A DNA stretch of 64,000 bases. Source: an uncultured Pseudomonadota bacterium. Lineage in GTDB: Bacteria > Myxococcota_A > UBA796 > GCA-2862545. The position numbers and the translations under genes were made by a program. Positions 25,930 to 33,664 of this stretch are shown here, piece after piece. Position 1 is the stretch's first letter. Every line of letters starts with the position of its first letter. The notes under the pieces were generated by a model, which saw only the letters and a list, made by a program, of their open reading frames with translations, did no database searches and was not told the origin of the DNA. The DNA lies in NCBI GenBank assembly GCA_903861005.1, contig CAIOSP010000068.1, positions 1 to 64,000 on the forward strand, in the 5' to 3' direction.

Positions 25930-26951
25930 CGGTCGCAGGGAGCTTGACGGCGCTCGTCGGCTGTCGCGGCGGTCCGGACGTCCGCGACGACACAGACGAC
26001 ACCGACGTGCTCGACTCGGGCGGCGTGACGCGCGCGCCGTACCCGCTCGCCAACGTATGCATCGAATACGCGGCGATCGCCGCCAAGCTGGTGCCGTGGG
26101 ACACCCTGCGCGGGCCGTTGGTCGACCGCCCGGGCGAGTCGCTCTCGGACGTGTCCGTGCGGTTCACGGTGGGGCAGTGGCACCTGTTCGCGTCGCGCCT
26201 GACGGTGGCGACCGGTCGACGGGACGTGGTGCACTTGGTGAGCGTGGACACCACGCGCTGGTCGCTGGCCGAGGCGATCGACCTGCCGACCGCAGCGGGC
26301 CTGGCGACGCCGGACCTCACCCGCGACGACGACGGCCGCTTCTTGCTCACCGCGTCCGAGGTGGCCGCAGACGGCGCCACGCCCACGACCTGGGCGTGGC
26401 GCTCGGACGATCTGTCCACCTGGGACGCGCCGGAGGCCTTCGATCCCGAGCAGGGGACCGGGCTCGAGCGCGCGACGTCTGCCGTGACGCTCGGGCACGC
26501 CGCGCTTGGCTTGATCGCCATGTCGACCGAGGACAGCGAACCTTGGGTGTCCGTCTCGCGGACCGGGGAGATCGACGGGCTGTGGGCGCCCTCCGCCGCG
26601 GGGCCGTCGCTCGTGCTCCCGCGCTTCTTACGGCTAGGCGAGGGGTGGTCCGTGCTCGGCAGCCAGCGCGCGGGCCGGGGCCCGGCGATCTCCGCGCTCA
26701 CCGGCGACGAGGACACGGCGAGAGGGTGGCTGTCGTGGGGAGCGCCGCAACCGCTGAGCATCCCGACGCAGACCTGGAACCTGGGCGTCCCCGCGACCGG
26801 CGCGAGCCTGTGTGACGCGCGCGGGATCGACGGGTTCGCCTACCTGTTCTTCGCCGCGAGCGACACGGCGGACTTTGTCGCGGGACACGGCGTGATCGGG
26901 CTGGCGCGCAGCCGGGACCTGCTCACCTGGGAGCTCCCAGCCGCGCCCTGA
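25893..26951 (+). CDS. Lipoprotein with predicted beta-propeller/sialidase-like body
   Basis: The 352-residue protein starts at a GTG with GGGAGG 4 bases upstream. The signal ends in LVGC, a lipobox (near Cys24), followed by an acidic tether RDDTDDTDVLDSGG. The mature chain has repeated blade-like elements, for example WHLFASRL, GRFLLTASE, GWSVLGSQR and FAYLFFAAS, consistent with a five-bladed beta-propeller like those of glycosidase families 43/68. No catalytic acid pair is evident. It is probably on the cell surface. It overlaps the WD40-like remnant and converges with the PAAR gene. Confidence 0.7.
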   Translation: MAGRVGRAGVALAVAGSLTALVGCRGGPDVRDDTDDTDVLDSGGVTRAPYPLANVCIEYAAIAAKLVPWDTLRGPLVDRPGESLSDVSVRFTVGQWHLFASRLTVATGRRDVVHLVSVDTTRWSLAEAIDLPTAAGLATPDLTRDDDGRFLLTASEVAADGATPTTWAWRSDDLSTWDAPEAFDPEQGTGLERATSAVTLGHAALGLIAMSTEDSEPWVSVSRTGEIDGLWAPSAAGPSLVLPRFLRLGEGWSVLGSQRAGRGPAISALTGDEDTARGWLSWGAPQPLSIPTQTWNLGVPATGASLCDARGIDGFAYLFFAASDTADFVAGHGVIGLARSRDLLTWELPAAP

Positions 26952-26960
26952 TCCCCGCGC

Positions 26961-27245
26961 TCAGCCGATCATCACCGTCAGGCAGCCGGACGTGATCGAA
27001 CCGCCGTGGACGGTCATGTCGCCCATGCGTGCGGCCGGTCTGCCGCCGATCAGCACGGTCGCCGACCCGGGCAGCACCGCGTCGGGCGGGCCGACGCAGG
27101 TGGCGACGTCCCCGGCGCACGCGGCGGGCATGCCGCCGATCAGGACGTTGGCCGCGGTGCCGATCAGAGGCCCGCCCACGTGCGGCACCACGCCCGTGAC
27201 GAGCGGGCACACGTGAAGGTCGAGGTTTCGTGCGGCAGGCGGCAC
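26961..27245 (-). CDS. Orphan PAAR-repeat protein
   Basis: The 94-residue protein has the three-fold cone-like pattern of PAAR proteins: [37 protein letters not shown] and [17 protein letters not shown] proteins cap the VgrG spike of a type VI secretion system. I chose the GTG at 27245, with CGGGAG 5 bases upstream, because family members start PPAARxxDLHxCP as here. No VgrG, Hcp or effector gene is in the window, so its partner is unclear. The ATG at 27281 is an alternative start. Confidence 0.75.
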   Translation of the reverse strand: MPPAARNLDLHVCPLVTGVVPHVGGPLIGTAANVLIGGMPAACAGDVATCVGPPDAVLPGSATVLIGGRPAARMGDMTVHGGSITSGCLTVMIG

Positions 27246-27347
27246 TTGGACTCCCGGATCCCTGTGCGCCCAGCATACCATCCGCCCGCGGTGCGGGATA
27301 CGCCAGCGGCCCCTCGTTTCCGCAAGACAGACCCCTACGGAGGAATC

Positions 27348-28412
27348 ATGGACATCGGCCAGATCGCCACGCTGCTCGGCGACTCCGCCCAGTCTCTGCT
27401 CGAGCACCGCTGCGTGGGCGTGCCTGCGTCGCAGCTGCACCTTCCGGGTCCGGACTTCATCGAGCGCGTCGTGTCCCAGACGGACCGCCGCCCGAACGTC
27501 CTGGTCAACCTGCAGCGTTTGTTCAGCCACGGCCGTCTGGCCAACACCGGCTACGTGTCGATCCTCCCGGTGGACCAGGGCATCGAGCACAGCGCGGGCG
27601 CCTCGTTCGGGCCCAACCCGCTCATGTTCGACCCGGCCAACATCGTGAAGCTCGGCATCGAGGGCGGCTGCAACGCGGTCGCGTCCACGTTTGGCGTGCT
27701 CCGCAGCGTGTCGCGCCAGTACGCGCACCGCATCCCGTTCATCGTGAAGGTCAACCACAGCGAGCTGCTGTCGTACCCGAACACGTTCGACCAGGTGCCG
27801 TTCGGCAGCGTGAAGCAGGCGTTTGAGCTTGGCGCCGCGGGCATTGGCGCCACCGTGTACTGGGGCGCGCCTGAGAGCCGCCGCCAGCTGCAGCAGATCG
27901 CCGGCATGTTCGAGGAGGCGCACAGCCTCGGCATGTTCACGGTGCTGTGGTGCTACGTCCGCAACGACGCGTTCAAGACGCCCAGCGCGGACCACTCGAC
28001 GGCGGCTGACCTCACCGCGCAGGCCAACCACTTGGGCGTGACGATCGGCGCCGACATCATCAAGCAGAAGATGGCCGACCACAACGGCGGCTACACGGAC
28101 CCGGCGCTCGGCAAGTGGGGCAAGTCCAGCAAGGCTGTGTACGACACGCTGACCACGTCCAACCTGATCGACCTGACCCGCTACCAGCTGCTCAACTGCC
28201 ACGCGGGCCGCTCTGGCTTGATCAACTCCGGCGGCGAGTCGGGCAAGCATGACCTCGCGGACGCGGTGCGCACGGCCGTCGTGAACAAGCGCGCGGGCGG
28301 CACCGGCCTGATCTTGGGGCGCAAGGCCTTCCAGAAGCCGCTGGGTGAGGGCATCGCCATCCTCAACGCGGTGCAGGACGTGTACCTCAACAAGGACGTC
28401 ACGATCGCATGA
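27348..28412 (+). CDS. fbaB: Class I (DhnA-type) fructose-bisphosphate aldolase
   Basis: The 354-residue protein matches the FbaB/DhnA aldolase family. It cleaves fructose 1,6-bisphosphate to the two triose phosphates by a Schiff-base lysine. Visible motifs are [18 protein letters not shown] near 69-86, [10 protein letters not shown] near 125-140, and the [11 protein letters not shown] segment that likely holds the active lysine. [16 protein letters not shown] and [13 protein letters not shown] form the phosphate site. The start has ACGGAGGA upstream. The stop overlaps the next gene (ATGA). Class I enzymes need no metal. Confidence 0.92.
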   Translation: MDIGQIATLLGDSAQSLLEHRCVGVPASQLHLPGPDFIERVVSQTDRRPNVLVNLQRLFSHGRLANTGYVSILPVDQGIEHSAGASFGPNPLMFDPANIVKLGIEGGCNAVASTFGVLRSVSRQYAHRIPFIVKVNHSELLSYPNTFDQVPFGSVKQAFELGAAGIGATVYWGAPESRRQLQQIAGMFEEAHSLGMFTVLWCYVRNDAFKTPSADHSTAADLTAQANHLGVTIGADIIKQKMADHNGGYTDPALGKWGKSSKAVYDTLTTSNLIDLTRYQLLNCHAGRSGLINSGGESGKHDLADAVRTAVVNKRAGGTGLILGRKAFQKPLGEGIAILNAVQDVYLNKDVTIA

Positions 28413-29113
28413 CCCCTGACGCCCGGCGCGAGGCGTTCCGCGCGCTGGCGGCGGGCCTTGATCGCATCGACCTGGACGTGTACCGCGGCGCCGGCCGTGA
28501 TCCGCTCGACCCCGTGCTGGGTGAGGGCGATCCGGGCGCGCGCGTGTGTATGTTCGGCCGCGACCCGGGCCGCCACGAGATCATTCATGGCTTCCCGTTC
28601 ATTGGGGCAGGCGGCCAGAAGGTGAGGGTCGGCCTGCACAAGGCGCTGTTTGGCACCCCCATGCCGGACTTTGCGGCGTCGGTGGAGGCCGGTCGGTACG
28701 TGTTCTGGGCGAACATGGTCCCGTACAAGCCCATCGAGAACAAGGTTTGGGCGCCCAAGACCCGCGACGCGTTCGCGCCGATCGTGCGCGACCTGCTCGT
28801 GCACGGATGGAGCGGCGACACGGTGCTGGCGCTCGGTCGCGAGGCCTTCTTCTGGTTCGGGACGGACAAGCCGACGACGGCCGCCTTGACCGTGCACTGG
28901 GCGCGCGAGGATCGGTTCAGCACCGGCGTTCGCGTGGACGTGGTGGCGCCGGACGGAGCCCGTCGCACGCTGGACGTGTTCCCGCTGCCGCATCCGTCCC
29001 CGCTCAACGCGACCTGGGGCCCCCGGTTCCCGGGTCTGCTCGCGGACCGGCTGTCCGCCCTGGGCTGGGGACGCGACACATGGCGACGTGGCGGTGGTTC
29101 GCCCACCGTGTGA
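28409..29113 (+). CDS. Uracil-DNA glycosylase superfamily protein
   Basis: The 234-residue protein has the UDG-fold pattern. An N-terminal [13 protein letters not shown] aligns with the glycosylase motif A region, then [13 protein letters not shown], then a C-terminal [16 protein letters not shown] that is the typical HPSPLN motif. Such proteins excise uracil or damaged bases from DNA. The catalytic Asp/Asn is not obvious, so I cannot name the subfamily. It overlaps the aldolase gene by 4 bases, an unusual partner. Confidence 0.8.
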   Translation: MTPDARREAFRALAAGLDRIDLDVYRGAGRDPLDPVLGEGDPGARVCMFGRDPGRHEIIHGFPFIGAGGQKVRVGLHKALFGTPMPDFAASVEAGRYVFWANMVPYKPIENKVWAPKTRDAFAPIVRDLLVHGWSGDTVLALGREAFFWFGTDKPTTAALTVHWAREDRFSTGVRVDVVAPDGARRTLDVFPLPHPSPLNATWGPRFPGLLADRLSALGWGRDTWRRGGGSPTV

Positions 29114-29137
29114 TCCAAGCTGGTGTGGGAGTCCGAC

Positions 29138-29851
29138 ATGTGGTTGGCCTTGTGGTTGGCGAGCGCCCAGGCGGCGGATGCGTGCACCTACGTCGGCTTC
29201 GCGGACGTGACGGCGCCTGCAGCGCCCGCCGTGATCGTGCTCGGGGAGCGCCACGGCTTCCAGCCTGACCTGTCCCGCGCGTCCAAGGTGGTGCGCGCGT
29301 TGGCTGAGCGCGCGCCGGTGCGGGTGGTATTGGAGGCGGTGCACCGCAAGTACCAGGGCGTGCTCGACGCGTTCGACCACGGCCAGGTCGACGCGTCGGA
29401 CCTGCCGAGCAAGCTGGAGTGGAAGGACAGCTGGGGCTTCGCGTTCCGGCCCTACGCGCCGTTGATCGAGGCCGGTCTGGACGTGCAGGGCGTGACGGTG
29501 ATCGGCGCGGGCGTCGACCTGGGCCCCAAGCCCGACGACGTCGAGGTGGCGCTGCCGCCCCGCTACATCGACCTGCTGCGGCCGAGCATGGGTGAGCACC
29601 CCGTCCCCATCGAGCAGGAGGGCACGTTCCTCCAGGCGATGGCGTGGCGCGACTACGCGATCGCCTCGGCCGCGCTCAAGGACTGGGACGGCACCGGCTA
29701 CGTCGTGATCGTCACTGGCCGCGGGCACGTCGAGGGTGGCAAGGGCGTCGCGTGGCAGGCCGCGCACCTGACCCAGGCGCCGGTCGAGTCGTTTGTCCTC
29801 AAGCCTGGAAAGGAGCCGCCGTGCAATCCGGGCGACAAACTCTGGCGCTGA
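29138..29851 (+). CDS. ChaN-like (haem-binding/DUF399) secreted protein
   Basis: This 237-residue protein has a short signal (about 1-15, ending AQAADA). APAVIVLGERHGFQPDLSRA and RVVLEAVHRK match the conserved N-terminal half of the ChaN/EreA-like superfamily, and YVVIVTGRGHVEGGKG matches the late strand with its histidine. Family members bind haem or act as periplasmic iron lipoproteins, but no lipobox is seen here. I chose the ATG at 29138 because GGGAG lies 6 bases upstream. The end overlaps the start of the next lipoprotein gene by 31 bases. Confidence 0.75.
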   Translation: MWLALWLASAQAADACTYVGFADVTAPAAPAVIVLGERHGFQPDLSRASKVVRALAERAPVRVVLEAVHRKYQGVLDAFDHGQVDASDLPSKLEWKDSWGFAFRPYAPLIEAGLDVQGVTVIGAGVDLGPKPDDVEVALPPRYIDLLRPSMGEHPVPIEQEGTFLQAMAWRDYAIASAALKDWDGTGYVVIVTGRGHVEGGKGVAWQAAHLTQAPVESFVLKPGKEPPCNPGDKLWR

Positions 29852-30639
29852 CGCTCGCGCTGGCGGGCTGCGGGATCGGGGACAAACTGGCGTCGGTGCC
29901 GCGCGGCATCGAGGACCGCCCGCATCACGTCTACCAGGGCGCGGGCTTTGTGATGTCCGTGCTCGACGACTCCGCGGTCAAGGTCTCGCGCGACGCCGTC
30001 TCGGTGGACGCGGCGGACGGGTCGACGTGGTTCGACGTCCGCTGGATCGACACCACCAGCCCGATCGTGCCGGTCGCCGAGGCGAGCGCCTGGGCGGAGG
30101 CGGCGTGTGCGTCGGTCCACTGGGATCTGCCCTACGAGCCGAGCCCCAAGACCTGGACCGACGGCGGCCGCTGCACCATCGGCGGGCGCGAGCACTGGGT
30201 GATCGCGGTGGTCGAGCAGTTCGGCGATCACGCTGTCCTCACCGGCATCATGGGCCGCCCCGGCGCCGTCACCCACGAGGACCTGTGGGTCGAGATGCTC
30301 GGCTCGGCGATGAGCGTGCACGCGGGCGACAAGCCCGGAACGTGGATCGAGCCCTCCGAGGTTCGCCTGCTGCTTCGGGGTATCGATTCGGGTGACCCCA
30401 AGGCGCTGATCCCGATCCCCGGTGGCGGCGTCTTCAGCGGGCTCGCCGCTAAGGCGCTCGACAAGGTGTGGGCGGAGCGGCTCGCCGGCGCCTCGTTCCC
30501 GAGCACCTTCGACGGGACCGTCCGTCCGGCCCTGACGCCCGCGACCGACGAGGCTGCGCCGCCCGCGACCGACGCGCTCGCCACGCCGGCCCCGTCAGGC
30601 GCGTCCGCGAGCCCGGAGCCTACGGCCCCGAGCCCCTGA
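29821..30639 (+). CDS. Predicted lipoprotein with Pro/Ala/Ser-rich tail
   Basis: The 272-residue protein starts at a GTG with AAGGAG 6 bases upstream, inside the end of the ChaN-like gene. The signal ends LALAGC (Cys17). The mature body has two cysteines (EAACASVHW and GRCTIGG) and a mixed alpha/beta pattern without a known motif. The last 45 residues are Ala/Pro/Thr/Ser-rich and probably disordered. It is likely co-expressed with the ChaN-like protein and located in the same envelope compartment. Confidence 0.65.
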   Translation: MQSGRQTLALTLALAGCGIGDKLASVPRGIEDRPHHVYQGAGFVMSVLDDSAVKVSRDAVSVDAADGSTWFDVRWIDTTSPIVPVAEASAWAEAACASVHWDLPYEPSPKTWTDGGRCTIGGREHWVIAVVEQFGDHAVLTGIMGRPGAVTHEDLWVEMLGSAMSVHAGDKPGTWIEPSEVRLLLRGIDSGDPKALIPIPGGGVFSGLAAKALDKVWAERLAGASFPSTFDGTVRPALTPATDEAAPPATDALATPAPSGASASPEPTAPSP

Positions 30640-30652
30640 CGGTCAGGTCAGA

Positions 30653-31666
30653 CTAGCGCGACGCGACGTAGGTCCCGTTGGCCGATTCGATGTGCACGCC
30701 GTGCCAGATGTCGACCACCGAACGGCCGCCCGCCCGGACGTCGACCGGGGCGTTGAACAGCACCCGGCCGCGGATCTCCGCGATCATGACCTGGTGACGG
30801 CCGCCAGTCAGGTCGACCGACGCGGTCTCGCCGGGCCGCAGGCAGAGCACCTCACGGTTGTCCACGTAGACGCGCACGGTGGTGGGCTCGTGGTTGGTGA
30901 GGACGGTGTGCGAAAGCCGGGGCGGGGGCGTCCAGCCGATGGTCTGGTAAAGCCGCTGCCCGCCGACCGCGCGCAGCTCGTAGTCACCGACCGCGATCAG
31001 CGCGCCGCGCAGCCCGACGATCGACGTCAGCACGTGCGAGCAGCCATTCGGGACACGCACGTCCTGGCGTGCGCCCGGGAGCAGCCACAGGCTGGTGTTG
31101 CCGACCGACACGTAGAGCGGGGCGCTGCCGTTGTTGAACAGCGTGGCCGTGGCGAAGGGCGGGACGACCTCGACGTAGCCGAGGCCGCGGGGCGACAGCA
31201 TCACCGCGCCGTCGTAGAGCACGCAGCCGTCCGCGCCGCGCGCGAGCACCTGGTGCAGACCGGGGCTCTCCGAGAAGGTGCGCGTGTCGTTGGCGCGCAC
31301 GGGGCCCCGGAAGGCGCCGTCCACCCAGACCGTCATCTCCACGCCCGCGTGGTTGACCAGGCTGACGCCCGTGACGGCGTAGCCGCCCTGTCCGTACTCG
31401 CCGCCGTGGCCGTAGTCCTCGTGCTCACCACGGCCGTGGCCGTAGTCGCCGTGCTCGTCGCCATGGCCGTAGTCGCCGCGGTCATCGCCGTGGCCGTAGT
31501 CGCCGTGCGCGTCGTAGCCCTGGCCGTTGCTGCCACGGTTGGTGTCCTGGCCGCTCGGGGGCGCGCCGTGGGGAGGCGGCGTGCTCGGACGGTGGTCGTC
31601 GGCCATGGCGGGCGCGCTGAGCAGGGCCAGCGCAAGGAACGCGGTGGTGGTGAGCTGGGTCTTCAT
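30653..31666 (-). CDS. Secreted protein with Gly/His/Asp repeat region
   Basis: The 337-residue protein has a signal peptide (about 1-22, ending AMADD). A Pro/Ser-rich stretch is followed by a repeat region (51-95) built from DYGHG units with intervening acidic residues. Three beta-rich domains follow; each contains a VTVWVD/VRVYVDN-like strand, as in VHEGF or carbohydrate-binding folds. Start: ATG at 31666 with GGAGGAGAA upstream. The clustered His and Asp may bind metal ions. The function is unknown. Confidence 0.75.
   Translation of the reverse strand: MKTQLTTTAFLALALLSAPAMADDHRPSTPPPHGAPPSGQDTNRGSNGQGYDAHGDYGHGDDRGDYGHGDEHGDYGHGRGEHEDYGHGGEYGQGGYAVTGVSLVNHAGVEMTVWVDGAFRGPVRANDTRTFSESPGLHQVLARGADGCVLYDGAVMLSPRGLGYVEVVPPFATATLFNNGSAPLYVSVGNTSLWLLPGARQDVRVPNGCSHVLTSIVGLRGALIAVGDYELRAVGGQRLYQTIGWTPPPRLSHTVLTNHEPTTVRVYVDNREVLCLRPGETASVDLTGGRHQVMIAEIRGRVLFNAPVDVRAGGRSVVDIWHGVHIESANGTYVASR
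31382..31516. repeat. Degenerate tandem repeat encoding DYGHG units
   Basis: Near-repeated segments such as GCCGTGGCCGTAGTC occur four times or more in this stretch on the plus strand. They encode residues 51-95 of the repeat protein on the minus strand. Confidence 0.85.
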
Positions 31667-31766
31667 CTTCTCCTCCTCTGGGGTGAGTGTCGATGAGACG
31701 CGGGCTGACCGCGGGCCATTCAGATCGATCTTCACCGGTCGTCGGAGCGGTACCCCAGAAAGCACA

Positions 31767-31800
31767 CAACCCCCGCGAGGCCGGAGCCGCGCGAGGGTTG
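31767..31800 (-). terminator. Intrinsic terminator candidate for the TlpA-like gene
   Basis: CAACCC (31767-31772) pairs with GGGTTG (31795-31800), followed inward by CGCG/CGCG and GGC/GCC with single mismatches. This gives a long hairpin about 35 bases after the end of the TlpA-like gene. On the minus strand it is followed by a modest T-rich run (TGTGCTTTCT). Confidence 0.5.
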
Positions 31801-31835
31801 GGGGAGAGCCGACGGGCGCGAGCGCGCCCCGCGGA

Positions 31836-32564
31836 TCAGGTGCCGAGCCAGCCCGCGATCATCGCGTCGGTGATCTGGGCCGGGTGGCCGCGCCACACGA
31901 CCTTGCCGCCCTTGACGACCGCCGCGGCGGGGACGCCCGAGACGCCGAAGAACTCGGACATGGAGCCGTCTTCGTGGCCGATCGGGTACTTCAAGCTCTT
32001 CTCGGTCAGGAACGCCTTCACGTCCTCAGGCGTCTTGCCCTTGGTGATCTTGGTGAGGCCGACGAGGTTCAGGCCCTGGCCCTTGTACTTCTCGTAGGTG
32101 GCCTCGAGCTTGGGGACCTCTTCCTTGCAGTGCGGGCACCAGACTTCCCAGAAGACGATCAGGGTGGCCTTTCCGGTGGTCAGGCTGGTGTTGCCCTGGA
32201 TCCAGTCCTGAACCTTGAGCTCGGTGATCTCCTTGCCGACGACGGAGAGCTGGTCGGCGAGGCGCTTGGCAGGCTCGGCGACGCGGGTGCTGCCGTACTT
32301 GGCGAGCAGGTCGGCGATGGTCTGCTTGGCGGCGGCGTTGTCGCCAGCGCGGAACTGCTCGTTGGCCTTGCGGTAGAGCTCGATCGCGGCCTGATCCTCA
32401 GGCGTGGGGGCGGCCTTGGCGCCAGGCGCGCCGGGGGCGGCGGCGGGGGCGGCCTCGAGCTTGGCGATCTTCTCCTCGAGCGTCTTCACGCGGGCTTCCA
32501 TGGCCGGATCGGCGCAGGCGGTGAGGAGCAGGGCGCCGAGCGCCAGCGAGAAGATGCGGGTCAT
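31836..32564 (-). CDS. TlpA-like thioredoxin-fold lipoprotein
   Basis: The 242-residue protein has a lipobox LLLTAC (Cys17) and a short coiled coil (about 23-38). An Ala/Pro-rich linker leads into a helical repeat-like segment (53-108). A redoxin domain then has the active site Cys142-Pro-His-Cys145 (WCPHC) and the cis-Pro loop SGVPAAAV. It should act as a periplasmic thiol-disulfide reductase, for example in cytochrome c or CuA maturation. It is separate from its neighbours and is followed by a terminator-like hairpin. Confidence 0.88.
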   Translation of the reverse strand: MTRIFSLALGALLLTACADPAMEARVKTLEEKIAKLEAAPAAAPGAPGAKAAPTPEDQAAIELYRKANEQFRAGDNAAAKQTIADLLAKYGSTRVAEPAKRLADQLSVVGKEITELKVQDWIQGNTSLTTGKATLIVFWEVWCPHCKEEVPKLEATYEKYKGQGLNLVGLTKITKGKTPEDVKAFLTEKSLKYPIGHEDGSMSEFFGVSGVPAAAVVKGGKVVWRGHPAQITDAMIAGWLGT

Positions 32565-32690
32565 TGGAATCTCCTAGAGAGAGGGCCGCGTTCTATACCC
32601 TTGGGAACCCACCGTGCAACCGTACGGTTGTCGAGATGGGTCTGGCGCATGGGCGCATCCGCACGGTATCCATGCGGGAGAGGTGGTCCC

Positions 32691-33596
32691 TTGATCCTGG
32701 TCACTGGCGGCGCTGGCTTCATCGGCTCGCACACCGTCGCCGCGCTGGAGGCTCAGGGCGCGCGGGTGCGCGTGCTCGACGACCTGTCCACCGGCCGCCG
32801 CGAGAACCTGGACGTGACCCACGCCGAACTGCAGGTCGGCTCGATCACGGACGCGGACGCCGTCGCGGTCGCCATGCGGGGCGTGACCCACGTCGTTCAC
32901 CTGGCGGCGCGCATCAGCGTGCCAGAGTCCTGCGCCGATCCGGTCGGCTACCACGCGGTCAACGGCGGCGGGTTCGTGACGGTCGCACAGGCGGCGCGGA
33001 CGGCGGGCGTCGAGCGCCTCGTCTTCGCGACGAGCTGTGCGGTGTACGGGTCGCTGCCGGGCCTGCCCAAGCGCGAGGGTGACCCCGTCGCGCCGGAGAG
33101 CCCGTATGCCTCCAGCAAGCTGGCCAACGAGGCGTTCGCGTCGTCGTTCACCGCGCTGGGCCTGGGCTGCGTGGGCCTGCGCTACTTCAACGTGTTCGGG
33201 CCCCGGCAAGACCCGGGCGGGCCGTACGGCGCGGTCATCCCGCGCTTTGTCGAGCGCGCACTGCGTGGCGAGTCGCTGACGATCTTCGGCGACGGCGAGC
33301 AGGGCCGTGACTTCGTGAGCGTGAAGGACGTCGCACGGGCCAACGTCGCGGGGCTGCGAGGCAAGCCGGGCGTCTACAACATTGGGACGGGCCGCATGCT
33401 GACCGTGAATGCGCTCGCGGCGCGCGTGCGGGCGATCGTGGGCGACGTGCCCGTCACGCACCTTGGCGAGCGCGAGGGGGATGTGCGCTTGTCCTGCGCG
33501 GACGTGGACGCGGCGCGCGTTGGGTTGGGTTGGTCGGCGAGCGAGGTCTTTGAGGACGCGCTCGACGAGACGATCCGCTGGTTCCGGAAGGGCTAG
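32691..33596 (+). CDS. NAD-dependent nucleotide-sugar epimerase/dehydratase (GalE-like)
   Basis: The 301-residue enzyme is an extended short-chain dehydrogenase. The NAD-binding GGAGFIGSH is at the very N-terminus. The Ser in ATSCAVYGS and the Tyr-x3-Lys pair YASSK complete the catalytic set. LGCVGLRYFNVFGPRQDP and YNIGTGRMLTV are typical of UDP-glucose 4-epimerase-like proteins. It starts at a TTG preceded by GGGAGAGG at about 7 bases. Substrate identity is open: UDP-glucose, UDP-GlcNAc or related sugars. It lies upstream of an O-acyltransferase gene, suggesting polysaccharide work. Confidence 0.9.
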   Translation: MILVTGGAGFIGSHTVAALEAQGARVRVLDDLSTGRRENLDVTHAELQVGSITDADAVAVAMRGVTHVVHLAARISVPESCADPVGYHAVNGGGFVTVAQAARTAGVERLVFATSCAVYGSLPGLPKREGDPVAPESPYASSKLANEAFASSFTALGLGCVGLRYFNVFGPRQDPGGPYGAVIPRFVERALRGESLTIFGDGEQGRDFVSVKDVARANVAGLRGKPGVYNIGTGRMLTVNALAARVRAIVGDVPVTHLGEREGDVRLSCADVDAARVGLGWSASEVFEDALDETIRWFRKG

Positions 33597-33664
33597 GCGA
33601 TGCGGTCGGACGGCGCGCGTCCAACAGCGCAGACGGCGGGACTCTGTGCGTCGCGGCGACGCGC

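Noticed and set aside
31382-31516. Repeats that might look like a CRISPR array
   Set aside because: They encode an in-frame protein repeat without regular spacers and have no cas genes nearby.
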